Both the position numbers and the translations under genes were made by a program. The notes under the pieces are model-generated. The model was not told the origin of the DNA and ran no database searches. It saw nothing but the letters and a program-made list of their open reading frames with translations. Shown here piece by piece: positions 12,601 to 24,600 of a DNA stretch of 64,000 nucleotides. Numbering within the stretch: the stretch's first letter is position 1; each line of letters begins with the position of its first letter. The DNA is from Dasyornis broadbenti (taxonomy: Eukaryota > Chordata > Aves > Passeriformes > Dasyornithidae). The DNA lies in NCBI GenBank assembly GCA_013397935.1, contig VZRN01005007.1, positions 358,008 through 422,007 on the forward strand, in the 5' to 3' direction.

Positions 12601-15600
12601 GGGGGAATCAAATGTTTCATCTTCTCTAAGGTGATTTGTTCAAGCTGCTCCCTGAGCCCCTGGCTGGACATCAGACTTTGAGGCAGAAGTTTTGATGTCA
12701 GCTGTACCAAATGCAGGCAGCAGCCTCCGCCGTGGCCACCGGTGAGGTGCGGAGGCTGCAGGGTGGCTTTGCCCAGGCTTTGCATTCCAGGTGTAGCAAA
12801 CCTGCCGCCTTTCACCTTTTTAACCTCTTTTTCTGCTTCTTCCTTATGGATGACTGGACAGTGAGAGCCCAGGATGGCCATTAAAAGAGGGGACTCTCCA
12901 GAAACCTGGATTAAGCTGTGGCTCTGCCACCCCTTTTATGGGTGTGCAGTGCCTCAGCTGGTGAGGTGGCAGGTTGGGGCTGTCTCCTGAGTGCAGGGAC
13001 AAACAGTGGCTGAGTCCATGCAGCTCCAGGCCTGGAGCAGCCTTCATGCATAGCAGAGGAGTGCAGGAGGAAAGAGCCAGGGTCTGGGAGTGGGGTGGCT
13101 TCAGCTGAAGCGGGGACCCGCTGTGTGAAAAATAAACTGCCAAAATAAGTAAACAGAGAGTTTGACAATAAAAACCCCAGAGTTTAACTGGGAGATTTGA
13201 GAAGGGATTTGTGCAGCTGTGCCTGTGGAAGCTATTTGTGCCCCCAGGGTCGGGAGGCAGTGCCAGGGCTGGAGAGATGAGCCTGCTCCTGGGAGCTGCT
13301 GGTGGGAGGACCTTTGCTTTTCTCTGAGGTGTGCCAGCCTGCACTGCTGGGATGCTTGGAAAACCCATTGTCATCTGCTAATATTTATTTAAATCTGGTG
13401 ATGATCCTGTTCCTGTGTGTGTTTACCAGGCCTGGGGCTCACACTGCGTCCTGCTCTGCTCTCAGATGCTGTTGCACCTCTGCTGCCATCGCACGCAAAA
13501 AAAAGACACGGGCAGATTGGAAATATACTCAAGGCTATTTAGAAAAAAGGACATGAATTCAGTGCACAAGGCTGCATGTTTATAGATTAAATGGCTTAAA
13601 GCATTTTAACAGATGAATGCTTTAAACTTTCTGTGCAGTCCTTGTTATCTGGATGAGCATAATGTGGTGGCTGTGAGAGCAGGCTTGGCTCAGCTCTGCC
13701 TAGAGCCAGGGGCAGCCAAGTGACAGTGCAAGGGGACACGAGGATGTGCCCAAAGTAAGCAGTCGTGCCGTTTGCTGAGAGTGGGTCTGGCCCCTCGGTG
13801 GGAGTCACAGACCTTCATCCAGGCAGCCGCATGGAGGGGAAGCCAGTTAGTGTTAGTATTGCATTAGAGAATGTCATACACAGGTGATGCTGTTTTAAAG
13901 GCAGAGAGTCCTCCTGATAACATTAGAGTGTCTCAGAAATGACAGTATTTGAAATGGTTGGATAGAGTTCTGTGCCACCTGAGTTCATGTGTGAGTGCTG
14001 CCTCAGTTCTGGTCTCAACAGCCTCCTGAGCATCACAGACCTGCAGGTTTTGGACAGAGCATGGTGAAGGTGCAAACCCAGTACTCCTTGTGGGACCAGG
14101 GCCCTCTGCTCTGGGGTTCCTGTGCTGGATGAGCTGAGGGTGTGTGGCAGCCACCACCATTTTGTTCTGGTCTGGCTTAGGGGTGGGAAGTCGTGGGTGA
14201 GGGGAAAGTTGTGCCCTGGCTCGTTTTGGGCAGCCTGTGCTGGCAGTTGCTGAGATGGAAACTTCCTTTGTGGGTGGAGAGAAATGGTTGGCTCCTCTCT
14301 TACCAGTGCTTGGTCTTGGCTTTCAGGGGATGTTGTGAAATGTGACTGTTTGGTGAAATTTAACTTATGACAAACAAGTGCTTGCATTGCAAAATTATGT
14401 TTTCTACTCCCCAGAAATATTTGCATGTGACAGGAGCTCAGTAAAGCCTCTATTTCCTGACAGAACCCTTCTGAAATGAGAGTAAAACTCATCCTAGAGC
14501 CGTAGGAGAGATACCAAGGTTGTTTTTCCCTGCCCACAAAAGCCACCAAGCTCCTTTGTGGCAGTGGCGACCTTGGCCTTCGGGGCATGCGCCGGGTCTG
14601 GCATTGCCGCCGCCGTGGTCACCGTCACCGCGCCCCTGTTGTGTCTGCCCTGGAGCGCTATCGCCCTGCTTTGGGCTCTGCAGCTGGGCTGACCCTTGCC
14701 ATGTATTGCACCAACTGCGAGCCCCCCACGGCGCACTCAGGGCTTGTTTTGGTCTGACCCCAGCACTCCTGCAGCTCTGCGGGCCAGCATGGCCCGATGA
14801 AATACAAACTTCCACCCAGAGCAAAGCTTTGGAGCCGCCGGAGGTGAGCTGGCCGCTGAGCCACCCCTGCTGTGTGCATCCCTCCTGTGCCCTGCACAGG
14901 GATGAGGGCCTGTGGCACTGCTGGGCACTGGCACCTGGGGCAGGTGGCACCTGGGGCACTGCTGGCCCTGTGGCCCTGCAGCTTCTCCAGGCACCTCTTT
15001 GGCTCATTGGCTGCTGTTATGTATTACCTGCACATTTCGAGAATACACTGTAAAAGTCCCTTGGAAACTGGAAAATGGATCGTTAAGGGAACCATTAGTA
15101 TAGCTCACTCTGAGTTGCTAAAACATTTTACATTATGATTTTCTTGCAATTCTCTCTCTAAAAAGAAAAAAGAAAAGGCAAATTGGCATCATTTTAAAGT
15201 CAAGGGCACTCCTGGGCAGATGCTTCAGCTCTGGGCAGTTCCTGCTGGCAGGGAACCACATCAGTGCTGCAGGGTCTGTGGTCAAGGCGCTCCCCACCTG
15301 CTGAAACACCACCTCCCACCGCTCTGGGTGCTGGGGCTGTGCACACCCTGCCAAGCCTTACCCCAGGAAGAGCCTGTCCCACGGCCAGGAATCACGCCCC
15401 ATGTCTGCCAGCATCCTTCAGTCTCCATCCATTGGTGGCAGTAGGGACAGGGGTGGCTGAGCATGGAGGGGAGCCCTGCCCAGCCCCATCCCTGGCAGGG
15501 ACACATGTATGGGGTACTCTCGTTACACACCTGCTGGAAGGTGTTTCTGTACTCACACAGCTCTTCCCATACAGGAACAAGGTTCTGTTTCAGAAGCCAC

Positions 15601-18600
15601 TCAATTGTGAACCTGCTTTGCAGTTTTAGATAATTAATTCTCAAAAACAACCCAGGGTCCTCTGGGGGTGCTGTGTCTGTTGTCACAACATCTGCTGTGA
15701 GAGGCCCTGCTGATCATGGCGCACACAGTGCTGAGCATGGGGAAGATGCCGTGGAAGCCTTATGGAAACAAGGAAATGGGCACTGTCAGGTTTCTGACTG
15801 CACAGAGAGGAGGAAAGAGGTGTTGGGTCATTAGCAGAAAGGGCTGTTCTGTGTGAATCTAAAACACACTGGATAAATAAGATATTTTTAGCCAAGCTTT
15901 TCTACGTGCTGCTGGTATTCCTCAGCAGTGTCTGCTCTCCAGCAGCCTCTTGCACCCAGTGCCAGGGCTCTGTGGCATATGGCATGGAGGGGGTGTGGGA
16001 GTGCCCTGAGATGGGGTGGAGGGATCACACCGGGAACATGGGTGGGATGCCACATAAGCCAAGAAAGGGACACGTTGGTTCCATCAGGACTTGACTATGG
16101 CAGGCACGGTACAGCCAAGTGTGTCTCCTCCGTTTAATCAGTAATTCAAGAAAAGCCTTGGAAATGGAGAGGGTTGGGGAAGGGTGGTTGAGCTGCATCT
16201 ATAGATGAGTCACTGATTGCTCCTGCTAAAGAGATGAGAAATCACTCAAAAGGTTTTTGTCTTAAAAAGTGAGGATGAAATTGCTGCTCCACTTACTGAC
16301 CTGAAGCTGAGGTGGGATCTGCACAGTTCCCAGGTGAGGACAGTGGGGCTTTTCTGGGTATGAAGGTTTTTTCCTAGAAGTCCCAACTTTGTCGCACTCG
16401 TTGTTGATATAACCTGATTTTTCAGAGCTCACCTGCAAGCAACAAACAATGCCAGAAATGAAAGGAGATCTGATTTTTACCCAAAAGTTGGGGTGAGCTG
16501 CAGACTGTTAAAAGCTAATTACCTCATCCAGTGGTTGCAGAAAAAGTGAGTTTTAGTAATTGACTCAACGTGCTGCCTGGACATGTTGGCTCCAGATTTG
16601 GATAAGCCACTCTCCTCCTGCCACGCCCTGTGGAAAAGCAGTTTGTCAATGGATCTGACCAAACAGATCAGATCAATTTGGGGAGGGGATGGTACCAGCT
16701 GAGAGGGGAGGATCTGAGTGTGTGGAAGGGTGAGGGATACATGACTGGAGAAGGGAAGTCAGGCTCTCGGGACGTCTTGGCGTGGTGGTTAATGTGGCAT
16801 CAGGTGGTTGGCAGTGCCGCACTCTGCTTTTGTCACATTTTGTCACACACTGCACGCAGTGGGCGGTGTCAGGAGGGGAACCAGCACGGTCTCTGCATGG
16901 TCATGGCCACGTTTGGCTCAGCTGTTGCTCACCTGCTTGCTGCTCAGTGCTTGGCTGCTCCATTGCTGCAGGTTTGGGTTTGCCATGACCATGTCCCCCA
17001 TAGCTTGTCCTGACCTCGTTTTCTGACCCTTCCTTTGTTCTCTCTGTTTTATGCTGCAGGTTGGAGACTGGCCGTGACCATGTCCTGCCCATTGACTATT
17101 ACTTCCCACCTCAGAAGACCTGCCTGATCTGTGGAGATGAAGCGTCCGGGTGCCATTACGGAGCCCTCACATGTGGGAGCTGCAAAGTCTTCTTCAAACG
17201 GGCAGCTGAAGGTAATGGGCACAGAGAGGAGGGAAGGTCACTGACACGCTGTGGTGGTGTTCTAAGATCTCTTAGAGCAGGAAAGGAGAAAAATCAAGGA
17301 TAAATTGATTTCTCTGTCCTGCGTTTGTCATTTCACTTTACTTTGAGATTACCCCCAAAAAGTACCCAAACCCCTTTGCCAAAATACAGTTCTTTTCAGT
17401 GGCATTGAGCAACCTAGTCTCATGGAAGGTGTCCCTGTCATGGCAGGGGTGTGGAACAAGAAGGTCTTTAAGGTCCCTTCTAACCCAAACCCTTGTGTGA
17501 TTGCACGATTCTCTTAGTAACACCCTGGAGCAGTTGGTTCCTGCTTCTCTTCTCAGTCTCCAGAGTGCTGTAAGCTCCCATCAGCCCACCTGCGATCTCA
17601 GATGCGCAACTCCCAACTCAGGGGAGGCTTTTCCTCTCCTGCATCCCTTTCAGGGGGTCACTTCTGTGACTTCTCACAAAACAGCACAACCATGTGTCCA
17701 TCAGGAGCCATGCTCTGGCCTTGGGGTCCATGATCCTTCTCCCCAGCCCTTGAGAAAGCAGCTCCTCCTTCATGTCCAGCTCCCTAGTGCCAGGGATAAA
17801 TGTGAGCCCAAATGTTGCCTCTCAACAGCAAGGTCTTTTCACCATCTTTCCTTGGGAATGAACATGCAGAAGCACCTGGTCCAGCTGTTTCCTTAGGCTG
17901 TGCCCCAGCAATGTCTGGTTTCCACCTGCAGTTCAGAGTTGTGGTTCTTTGGCAGCAATGAGAGTCTCTGTTGTGGAAGATGAACTGTCCAGCAATGTAA
18001 CGTGCCTGTAGTCCCTCATCAGGATTGTTGTTAGGAGAGATGAACCAGCACAAGCCATCGTTTTTCTCAGTGCTGACACAATTTATGTGGTGCACGGGCA
18101 TGCTGTTGGCAGCTGGTGTCACTGGCTGTGGTGTCCCTGGGAGAGGGCTGGCAGCAGAGATGGGGACGGAGCTTCGGTCTCACCATGACCTTCCCCTGTG
18201 CCCAGCCTCTCCCCTCTATGAGCAGAGCTCCCAGGCTAGGGATGCTCACCTGCTGTTGTCACAATGCTGCTTCTAGATCAATTACCATTGTCCTGCCTCT
18301 TTTTGGAGGCGTGTTTCCCTCGTTCCTCTGTGCCAGGAGCCAGCTTGCCAGTTCTGGTTCAGGGAAGAATAGGAACTGTGCCACCAGGGACATCAGTGTC
18401 CTGTTGCCAAAAAGGACAGTCAGATAATAGTTAATAAATCTCACATATTTCTCCCAAGTAAATCATTTGCAGATCTATCTCTGCTGCACACCAGCTCTGT
18501 GTCAAGCCAAGTGGGCTGGCTTGTGCAGCCAGAGTAAATAACAGATGCTTGTTTAAGTCAGCAAGTTATTGTTGATTTATAGTAAGTGGAGTCTTGGCTC

Positions 18601-21600
18601 TCAGTCAGATAAACTGCTGCTGGAACGCCTGTGTCTGCGGCGAGTGTGGGAGCCGTGCTCCCCTGGCTCTGGGGTGGGCTCTGTCCTGTGGGTGACAGAG
18701 ACTGGAGATGCCCATGGGCAGAGGGGCAGCCTGGGCTGCTCGTGCTGCTCTGAGGCATGTGCTGTGGAGTTGCTCCCTCTCCTGATTGTGTTATATCATT
18801 AATTTAAATGGTATTTGTGTCTCTTCCTGGTTCTTCAGCCTCGCAGTGTGGCCGAGGGTTGGGAGTGTTTGGTCATGTTGAGATTGGGCGGCAGCCCTTT
18901 GCCTTTCCTGAGGAGCCATTTGTGTGTGCAGGGGCAGGGGTGGCTGCCAAAGTGTGAGGTTTCATCTTATGTTACCCTGAGGTACATGGGTAAGTCTTTA
19001 TTTTGGGGAAGTGGCAATAAATCATGCTCCTTTATAGGTACTGAATGCAGGGATGGCAGGTGATGATTTTTGTTCTAATATTTGGTGAGTTTCCAGACAG
19101 ATCTCTTCCTTCTTAAAGTTGAGGAGCATTACTGAAAGCTGATATTTCAGCGCGTTCTCATGTCTTAAAGTCCATAAAATGCCTCTCAGAAAACCTTAGG
19201 TCACCCTTGGAGACTTTACAACAGCAGATCAAAATACTTCCCCATGAGAAAAGAAACCTGTTACCTTCCTGGTGCTGGTGTGAAGCTGCAGCCTTCGGCA
19301 GAGGCAGCAGCAGAGGGCTGGGACTGGAGCAGCACAAACAGCACCTTGGAGGGGAAGGAAATAGCTGGGCACATAATTTATTTTTTATTATATTCTCCTA
19401 AGATAAGAGTGAACTTATCTGGCAGGGATTCAGGGATATTTAAAGAGGTTTTATAGACATGCACTGGCTTCTAAGGGGTGAGAAAGGGGAAAGACTGAGA
19501 AAAAAAGTTGTGACACTGATCCCTCTTCCCTTCTGACACACTGAGGGGTTTATGGGCAGGAGCAGGTCACCCCTGCTCTGATGAAATATTCGACAGATTT
19601 GAGGGGTTTCAAAAGCTCAGGTTCAACTACTTCTTTCTGAAAGATGCTGGAAGAGTTAACAGAAAACACAGGAATGCTATCCTGATCTTGTTTTTCCAGC
19701 TCTCGTGATTCACAGACTCTCTGAAGATGTCCAGGCTGTGTCTAGGCCAGCACTGAAGCACACCCTGCAGATCCCCCACGCCGGTGTGGATCACCTCGGC
19801 TGCAGGGTCACCACCCTCGTTCTGTGATGAATCCCACCGCTGGGCTGTCCCTTGCAGTCACCTGTCCAGGGGTCCCAGCAGGGAGAGCCCCGAGTGCTGG
19901 GTGGCTGCACTGTGAGCGGGGCTGCTGCTCCTTTGCTGCCCACAGAGGAGGGCTCCCCCTCGTCATTTGAGGAGAGAAGCTATCCAGCTCAGCACAGATG
20001 TTGTTTTTCTCTACATTAAGTAGGCAGGACAGCATGGTTAGGATGGCTGGGGTGGGTTGAAGACATTAGAATTCAGTCCTCATGATGCCACGCTTGGCCC
20101 TGAAACAGAAAAATGCTGCAAATAAGGCAGCTTCTGTCTCAGTTAGCAGCGCAGGGGTTCCTGCTGTCCCATTCTGTCCAGGAGGGGGATCATTGTGTCC
20201 CTGCATATATCCCTGGAGAGAAACAGACCTTCCGTGTACCTCTGAGGTTTCTGAGATCTGGTGGCCACCTTGGCCAGCCCAGAGCTGCCTCTGTGCAGCA
20301 TTTCTGGCAGTGCAGGACTGGGATGCTTTGGGCTGTGTTCCTGATGGAGCTGCCTTTAAATAGCAGAGAGCTAAATGAAAAAAATAACACATTATTTGGC
20401 AATTTTCCTAGCAGGCACCCAGCCAGCCTGCTGTGCAGGCTGCTCTGAGTGCCTCCATCATTCTCCATATGGATTAGTGTTCTGTGTTCTGACCTGCTGA
20501 GGATTAGCCTTACACCAGAGAGATGTCTCCGGGCCAACTCAACAGCTTCTTGCCAGATTTCAAGATGATACCAAGTTAAAGTGAACGTTTGCAAAGAACC
20601 TTGCCATGTTATCAAACGCTTTCTCCTCATTCCCAGGCTGATCTGACACTCAAAGAAATTGAGTCTGCAGAAGATTCAGCAGTGCTGCAGCACCACGATG
20701 CTCCAGTGGTGGGTTTCTCACAACCATCTGGGTGTATTTGCCTTTAAAAGCCATGGGGGAGAAAAGATGGCATGACCAGAGCATAGCCAAAGCTCTGTGT
20801 GCTTTCCCTGTGCTCACTGTAGCCATCTGGTAAATCCAGAGGACTATTCAGAAAATGACTTTGCAAAAGTCGTTCGTCAGCAGTGGCTTCGTGCTGGCTC
20901 CTGGGAGCCTTGTGGCTGAGCCCTCTTGAGTTATTAACAGGAGCATCACATGGGAAGGGTGCCAGCACCAAACCCACATACTCAGCTCTGGGCATGGCCC
21001 TGCTGGTGACAGCCCCAAGGCCCAGAGGCTTCCCAGGAGAGCGCTGGAGTGTCCATGGTTACATGAGACCTGGGGGAGTCACTTTCACAGAAAGCTTGGC
21101 CTTATCCCCCAGCTGTTAGAATTCAGTTTATGCCTGAAATACGAGGATATTTCTCTTCCAAAAGGCATTTACTGCTTTTCACATTTACAGTTGTATAACT
21201 CGCTCCAGATGTTTGCACAGATTACTTTGGTGTTGGGAGGACAAAGTAAGTCTGGACACAACAGCTCATGTGACAACAGGCTGATGATTCCTCTGGACTG
21301 AGCAACTCACCTCCATAAATCGTTATTTTTAGTCGAGAAGAACTGGAGAGCAGCTCCCAGTGTGTGTTGTGGTCCCAGGAGATGAGTGGGAGGGTTGGGA
21401 GGTGGTGGAAGCATCTTTCTGCCTGGTGTGAGGTGGCACAGGAGGGCCCTGAGTGTTCCCAGTGGAGGGGACACTGGCACTGCAGTGTGATCATGGTGGG
21501 GGCTGCTGCACAGGTGCTCTGTTGGGGTGCCTTTGCGGGTCTGGGAAAGCAGAAGGTGCTGGGTGTGACCTCCCTCCTCACCTCCTTCCCTGGTGGATAG

Positions 21601-24600
21601 AAGGGGAATCTCTGCAACCCCAGGAATTAGGGTGAGGTGAGCTCTGCTCATTCACAAGCCAAGCAGCAGCAGTGGCACCGTGACCAGCTGTGGCTCTTTG
21701 GTTCTCTCTTGGCTACTGGCGAGCAGCATAAAGCAAACAGGGCTCACTTGTGCAGGCCCAGGCACCAGAGGACAGGTTCCTGCCCCAAAGAGCCTCTCCA
21801 TGAACCATGAAGCTGCCCCGGCCATCTCAGCAATGTCACTGTACCGTGACCGTGGACAGAGCTGTTGGCTGCAGCTCGCAGCCTGTGCTGCTCCAGGGTG
21901 GCACAGCCATCCCTCTGCCTCCTCCAACGTGTCCTGATTGTCCTCCAGGGCACTCTGCCTGCTGCCAGCTCGTGGGAAAGGCTCCCTCTCCATATCCCTT
22001 CTCAGCAGTTCTGGAGCTTTTTCTCGAGGAGCAGATGGTAAAGTACAGTGGCCTCACTGAGCAAGGCTTGGACCCTGCTACCAAACCTCATCTGTCCCCA
22101 TGCTCCCTCCGTGGGTGCCCGGTGGAGACAGAGCAGAGTAGGGGACGAGCCCACATGCTGGGATCTGTCCGGATCCCAGGGATGAGGAGGGGACTGGGGC
22201 TGGTGGGTGGTGCTCCTGACAGAGGATAATTTGGAGGAGCTGTGCCTAACCCTGAAGCATCCTTGTGGGGCTCAGGCAGTCAAATCTCCTTCTAGCTCTC
22301 CATTCCCTATAAAGTAGGGCGCCCATTTGTGATCGATGTGAGCACCTAAAAAGGTTGAGTGGAGGGAGTCTGGCCTCAGTGCTCAGTGCCCCTGGCACAA
22401 AAATAACTCCAAGTAACCCAGTTTCAGCTGAAGTTGTTTATTACTCATCCTCCTCCTCAATGAACTGCTGAAAGGGAAGATGGTGCTTGTGCTCCCTGGG
22501 ATTTAGGTGTCATCAAGGCTTGCTGGAGTGTCCATCTCGTGGGAAATGAGCCAGGAATGGGGTGAGAAGAGCTGTTCTGACAGTGTTAACGTGATTTAAC
22601 AGGTGTCAGGTATGGTGGGTAATGCAGGTGATGGCTGAGGCACAGGGGTGGGCGATGATCCACTTGGAAGGGGACAGTTCTGAGAAGGTCAAATGTGAGG
22701 TGTTTGTGCAGCCCCTGGGAGCTGTGAGAGGAGCAGGCTGGGTGCTGAGCCCTACCAGGGGTGTCTGTGGGGGTGACATTGGTGGCTGGTCCTGCCAAAA
22801 CTGTGGCCAGGCACAACTGGGGGGACCCGGGAGGGTATTGGGTAAACCCTGGGCAGCGCCAGCAAGGGCAGCAGTGGTGGAAGGGCGGGGGGTGTTAAAT
22901 CCATGCCCCGAAATTGATGCATCTCATGTCAAAACTGGTACGTTAAGGGGTTGGATTCAGGCCTTATCCTGTCCACAGATTTCTGATGACTCCAAAGGGC
23001 TATTCCTCTAGGAATGCAGAAAGCAACCCCTTGCAGGATGATAGATAAAGGCTGTGGGCTGGTTTCCCACATGGGCTGCCCGTGGGTCTGTAAGCTGCAC
23101 CTCTCTCTTGTGTGCTGAGTCCAGTTTGGTTTGGAATAGCCTGGAAAACATCAGATAAATCCTGATCCAGTAAATGTGTTTAGACTTGTCAAGGAAAGTG
23201 ATGATTCAGGAAGGAAAGCTCATTCTTGGCTTGTCTAGCAAAGGGGACAGTGAAGAAAAGAGCTGTGACGTGGGGCTGTGCAGGCTGCTCTCCGAGCCAG
23301 TGGAGGGTGAGGCTGAGGTATGGGTTAAGTCTGACCATAAGTAACTTTCAAATTTTCTGCACGTGCCCAAAACCCACAGCTGCACAAGGTCCCTCATACA
23401 GGGAGTCGCTGGTCCCATTCCCTCCTGGCTGACTGCAGGTACAGCCCAAGGGTCAGGGTGGCATCAGACCCAACCCTGGAATCTGTAACCTGGAGACAAC
23501 AGATCCAGCTGGTATTAATGGGTTGCACAAAAACTAATTCGGTCCCAAAAGGTCTGTGCAGAGTCATTGTTATAGAGGGACTTGTAATTGAGTATTGTGG
23601 CAGAAAGATCCAAATGTGGGGTTTGGTGGTCTGGGGAAAAAAACACCAAAAGCCATGCAATCGATGGATGACATTTTAAAAATGAGAACCAAACTCTCCA
23701 GACTGCCCTTGGTGATACCAAGAAAGCCCAGCCCGTGTCTCCGTTGGTACCCAGCACCCGTGTTCCGTCTCTCTGGTGTTTCAGGTAAACAGAAGTACCT
23801 CTGCGCCAGCCGGAACGACTGCACCATCGACAAGTTCCGAAGGAAAAACTGCCCGTCCTGCCGCCTGCGGAAGTGCTACGAGGCTGGGATGACTCTCGGA
23901 GGTACGGCCGGGGTCCCCTCCTGGGTCCCTGCACATCACTTGGTGTATGAACAGTCAGAAAGTGGCTGGGAAATGAGGCTGATGGAGCGTGATGAAATGC
24001 TCAGGAAACATTTGCAGGGTTCTGATACCAAAACTGTGAATTTCAATAGTTTTTGTTTGTATTTCAGGAAATATACTTTTTGCTGATTTCAAACATTGTT
24101 AATTAAAAAAAAAAATGTTAACAGCAGGGTGAGTTGGTTCTGGCTCCTGGAGCCTCAGAGCAGAGCACTTCCCTCATTGATGGGATTATTCCAAGGCAGA
24201 AAGGGGCAATTTCTTGGTGAAGTTTACAACCTCAGTGTTTTCCTTCACTGGATGGAAGCTGTGCCCGTGTCCCTGGTGAGGGTCGTTGTTACAATCAGTC
24301 TCTGTTCCCAAACCTGTAGCCCTGCCAAAACTGACAGAGTGCCCGTAGCCAAAATCTGAGGTTTTCTGCTCAAAATCTGTAAGCTACAGAGTTGATCACT
24401 GGGTGTCTCCTTGTTGAGTTCATTTGATGAAATCCTTCCCTGTGTGGGGAGGCTCTGGCACAGGTTGCCGAGAGCAGCTGTGGCTGCCCCATCCCTGGAA
24501 GTGTCCAAGGCCAGGCTGGACAGGGCTTGGAGCAACTTGGGATGGTGGAAGGTGTCCCTGCCCATGGCAGGGGGTAGAATGAGATGGGCTTTAAGGTCCC

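Larger units (their letters stand above)
292..17059 (+). other. AR: AR intron 1
   Basis: 16.8 kb, donor GTGAGT at 292 and acceptor ATGCTGCAG ending at 17059. It carries no recognisable gene. Features listed separately: a LINE remnant near 4.5 kb, a CpG island near 5.4 kb, a CR1 fragment near 8.5 kb and a CpG cluster near 14.6 kb. A 15-base tandem repeat lies at 2489-2525. The rest is unannotated single-copy-looking sequence; many short reading frames exist but none resembles a known protein or has flanking splice structure that I could support. Confidence 0.9.

Noticed and set aside
13923..14588. 222-codon minus-strand frame in AR intron 1
   Set aside because: No similarity that I recognise and no supporting structure; treated as chance.
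17212..17303. Exon 2 read-through of 30 codons as a truncated AR isoform
   Set aside because: Would end before the second zinc finger and has no nearby poly(A) signal, unlike the exon 3 case, so a stable product is unlikely.
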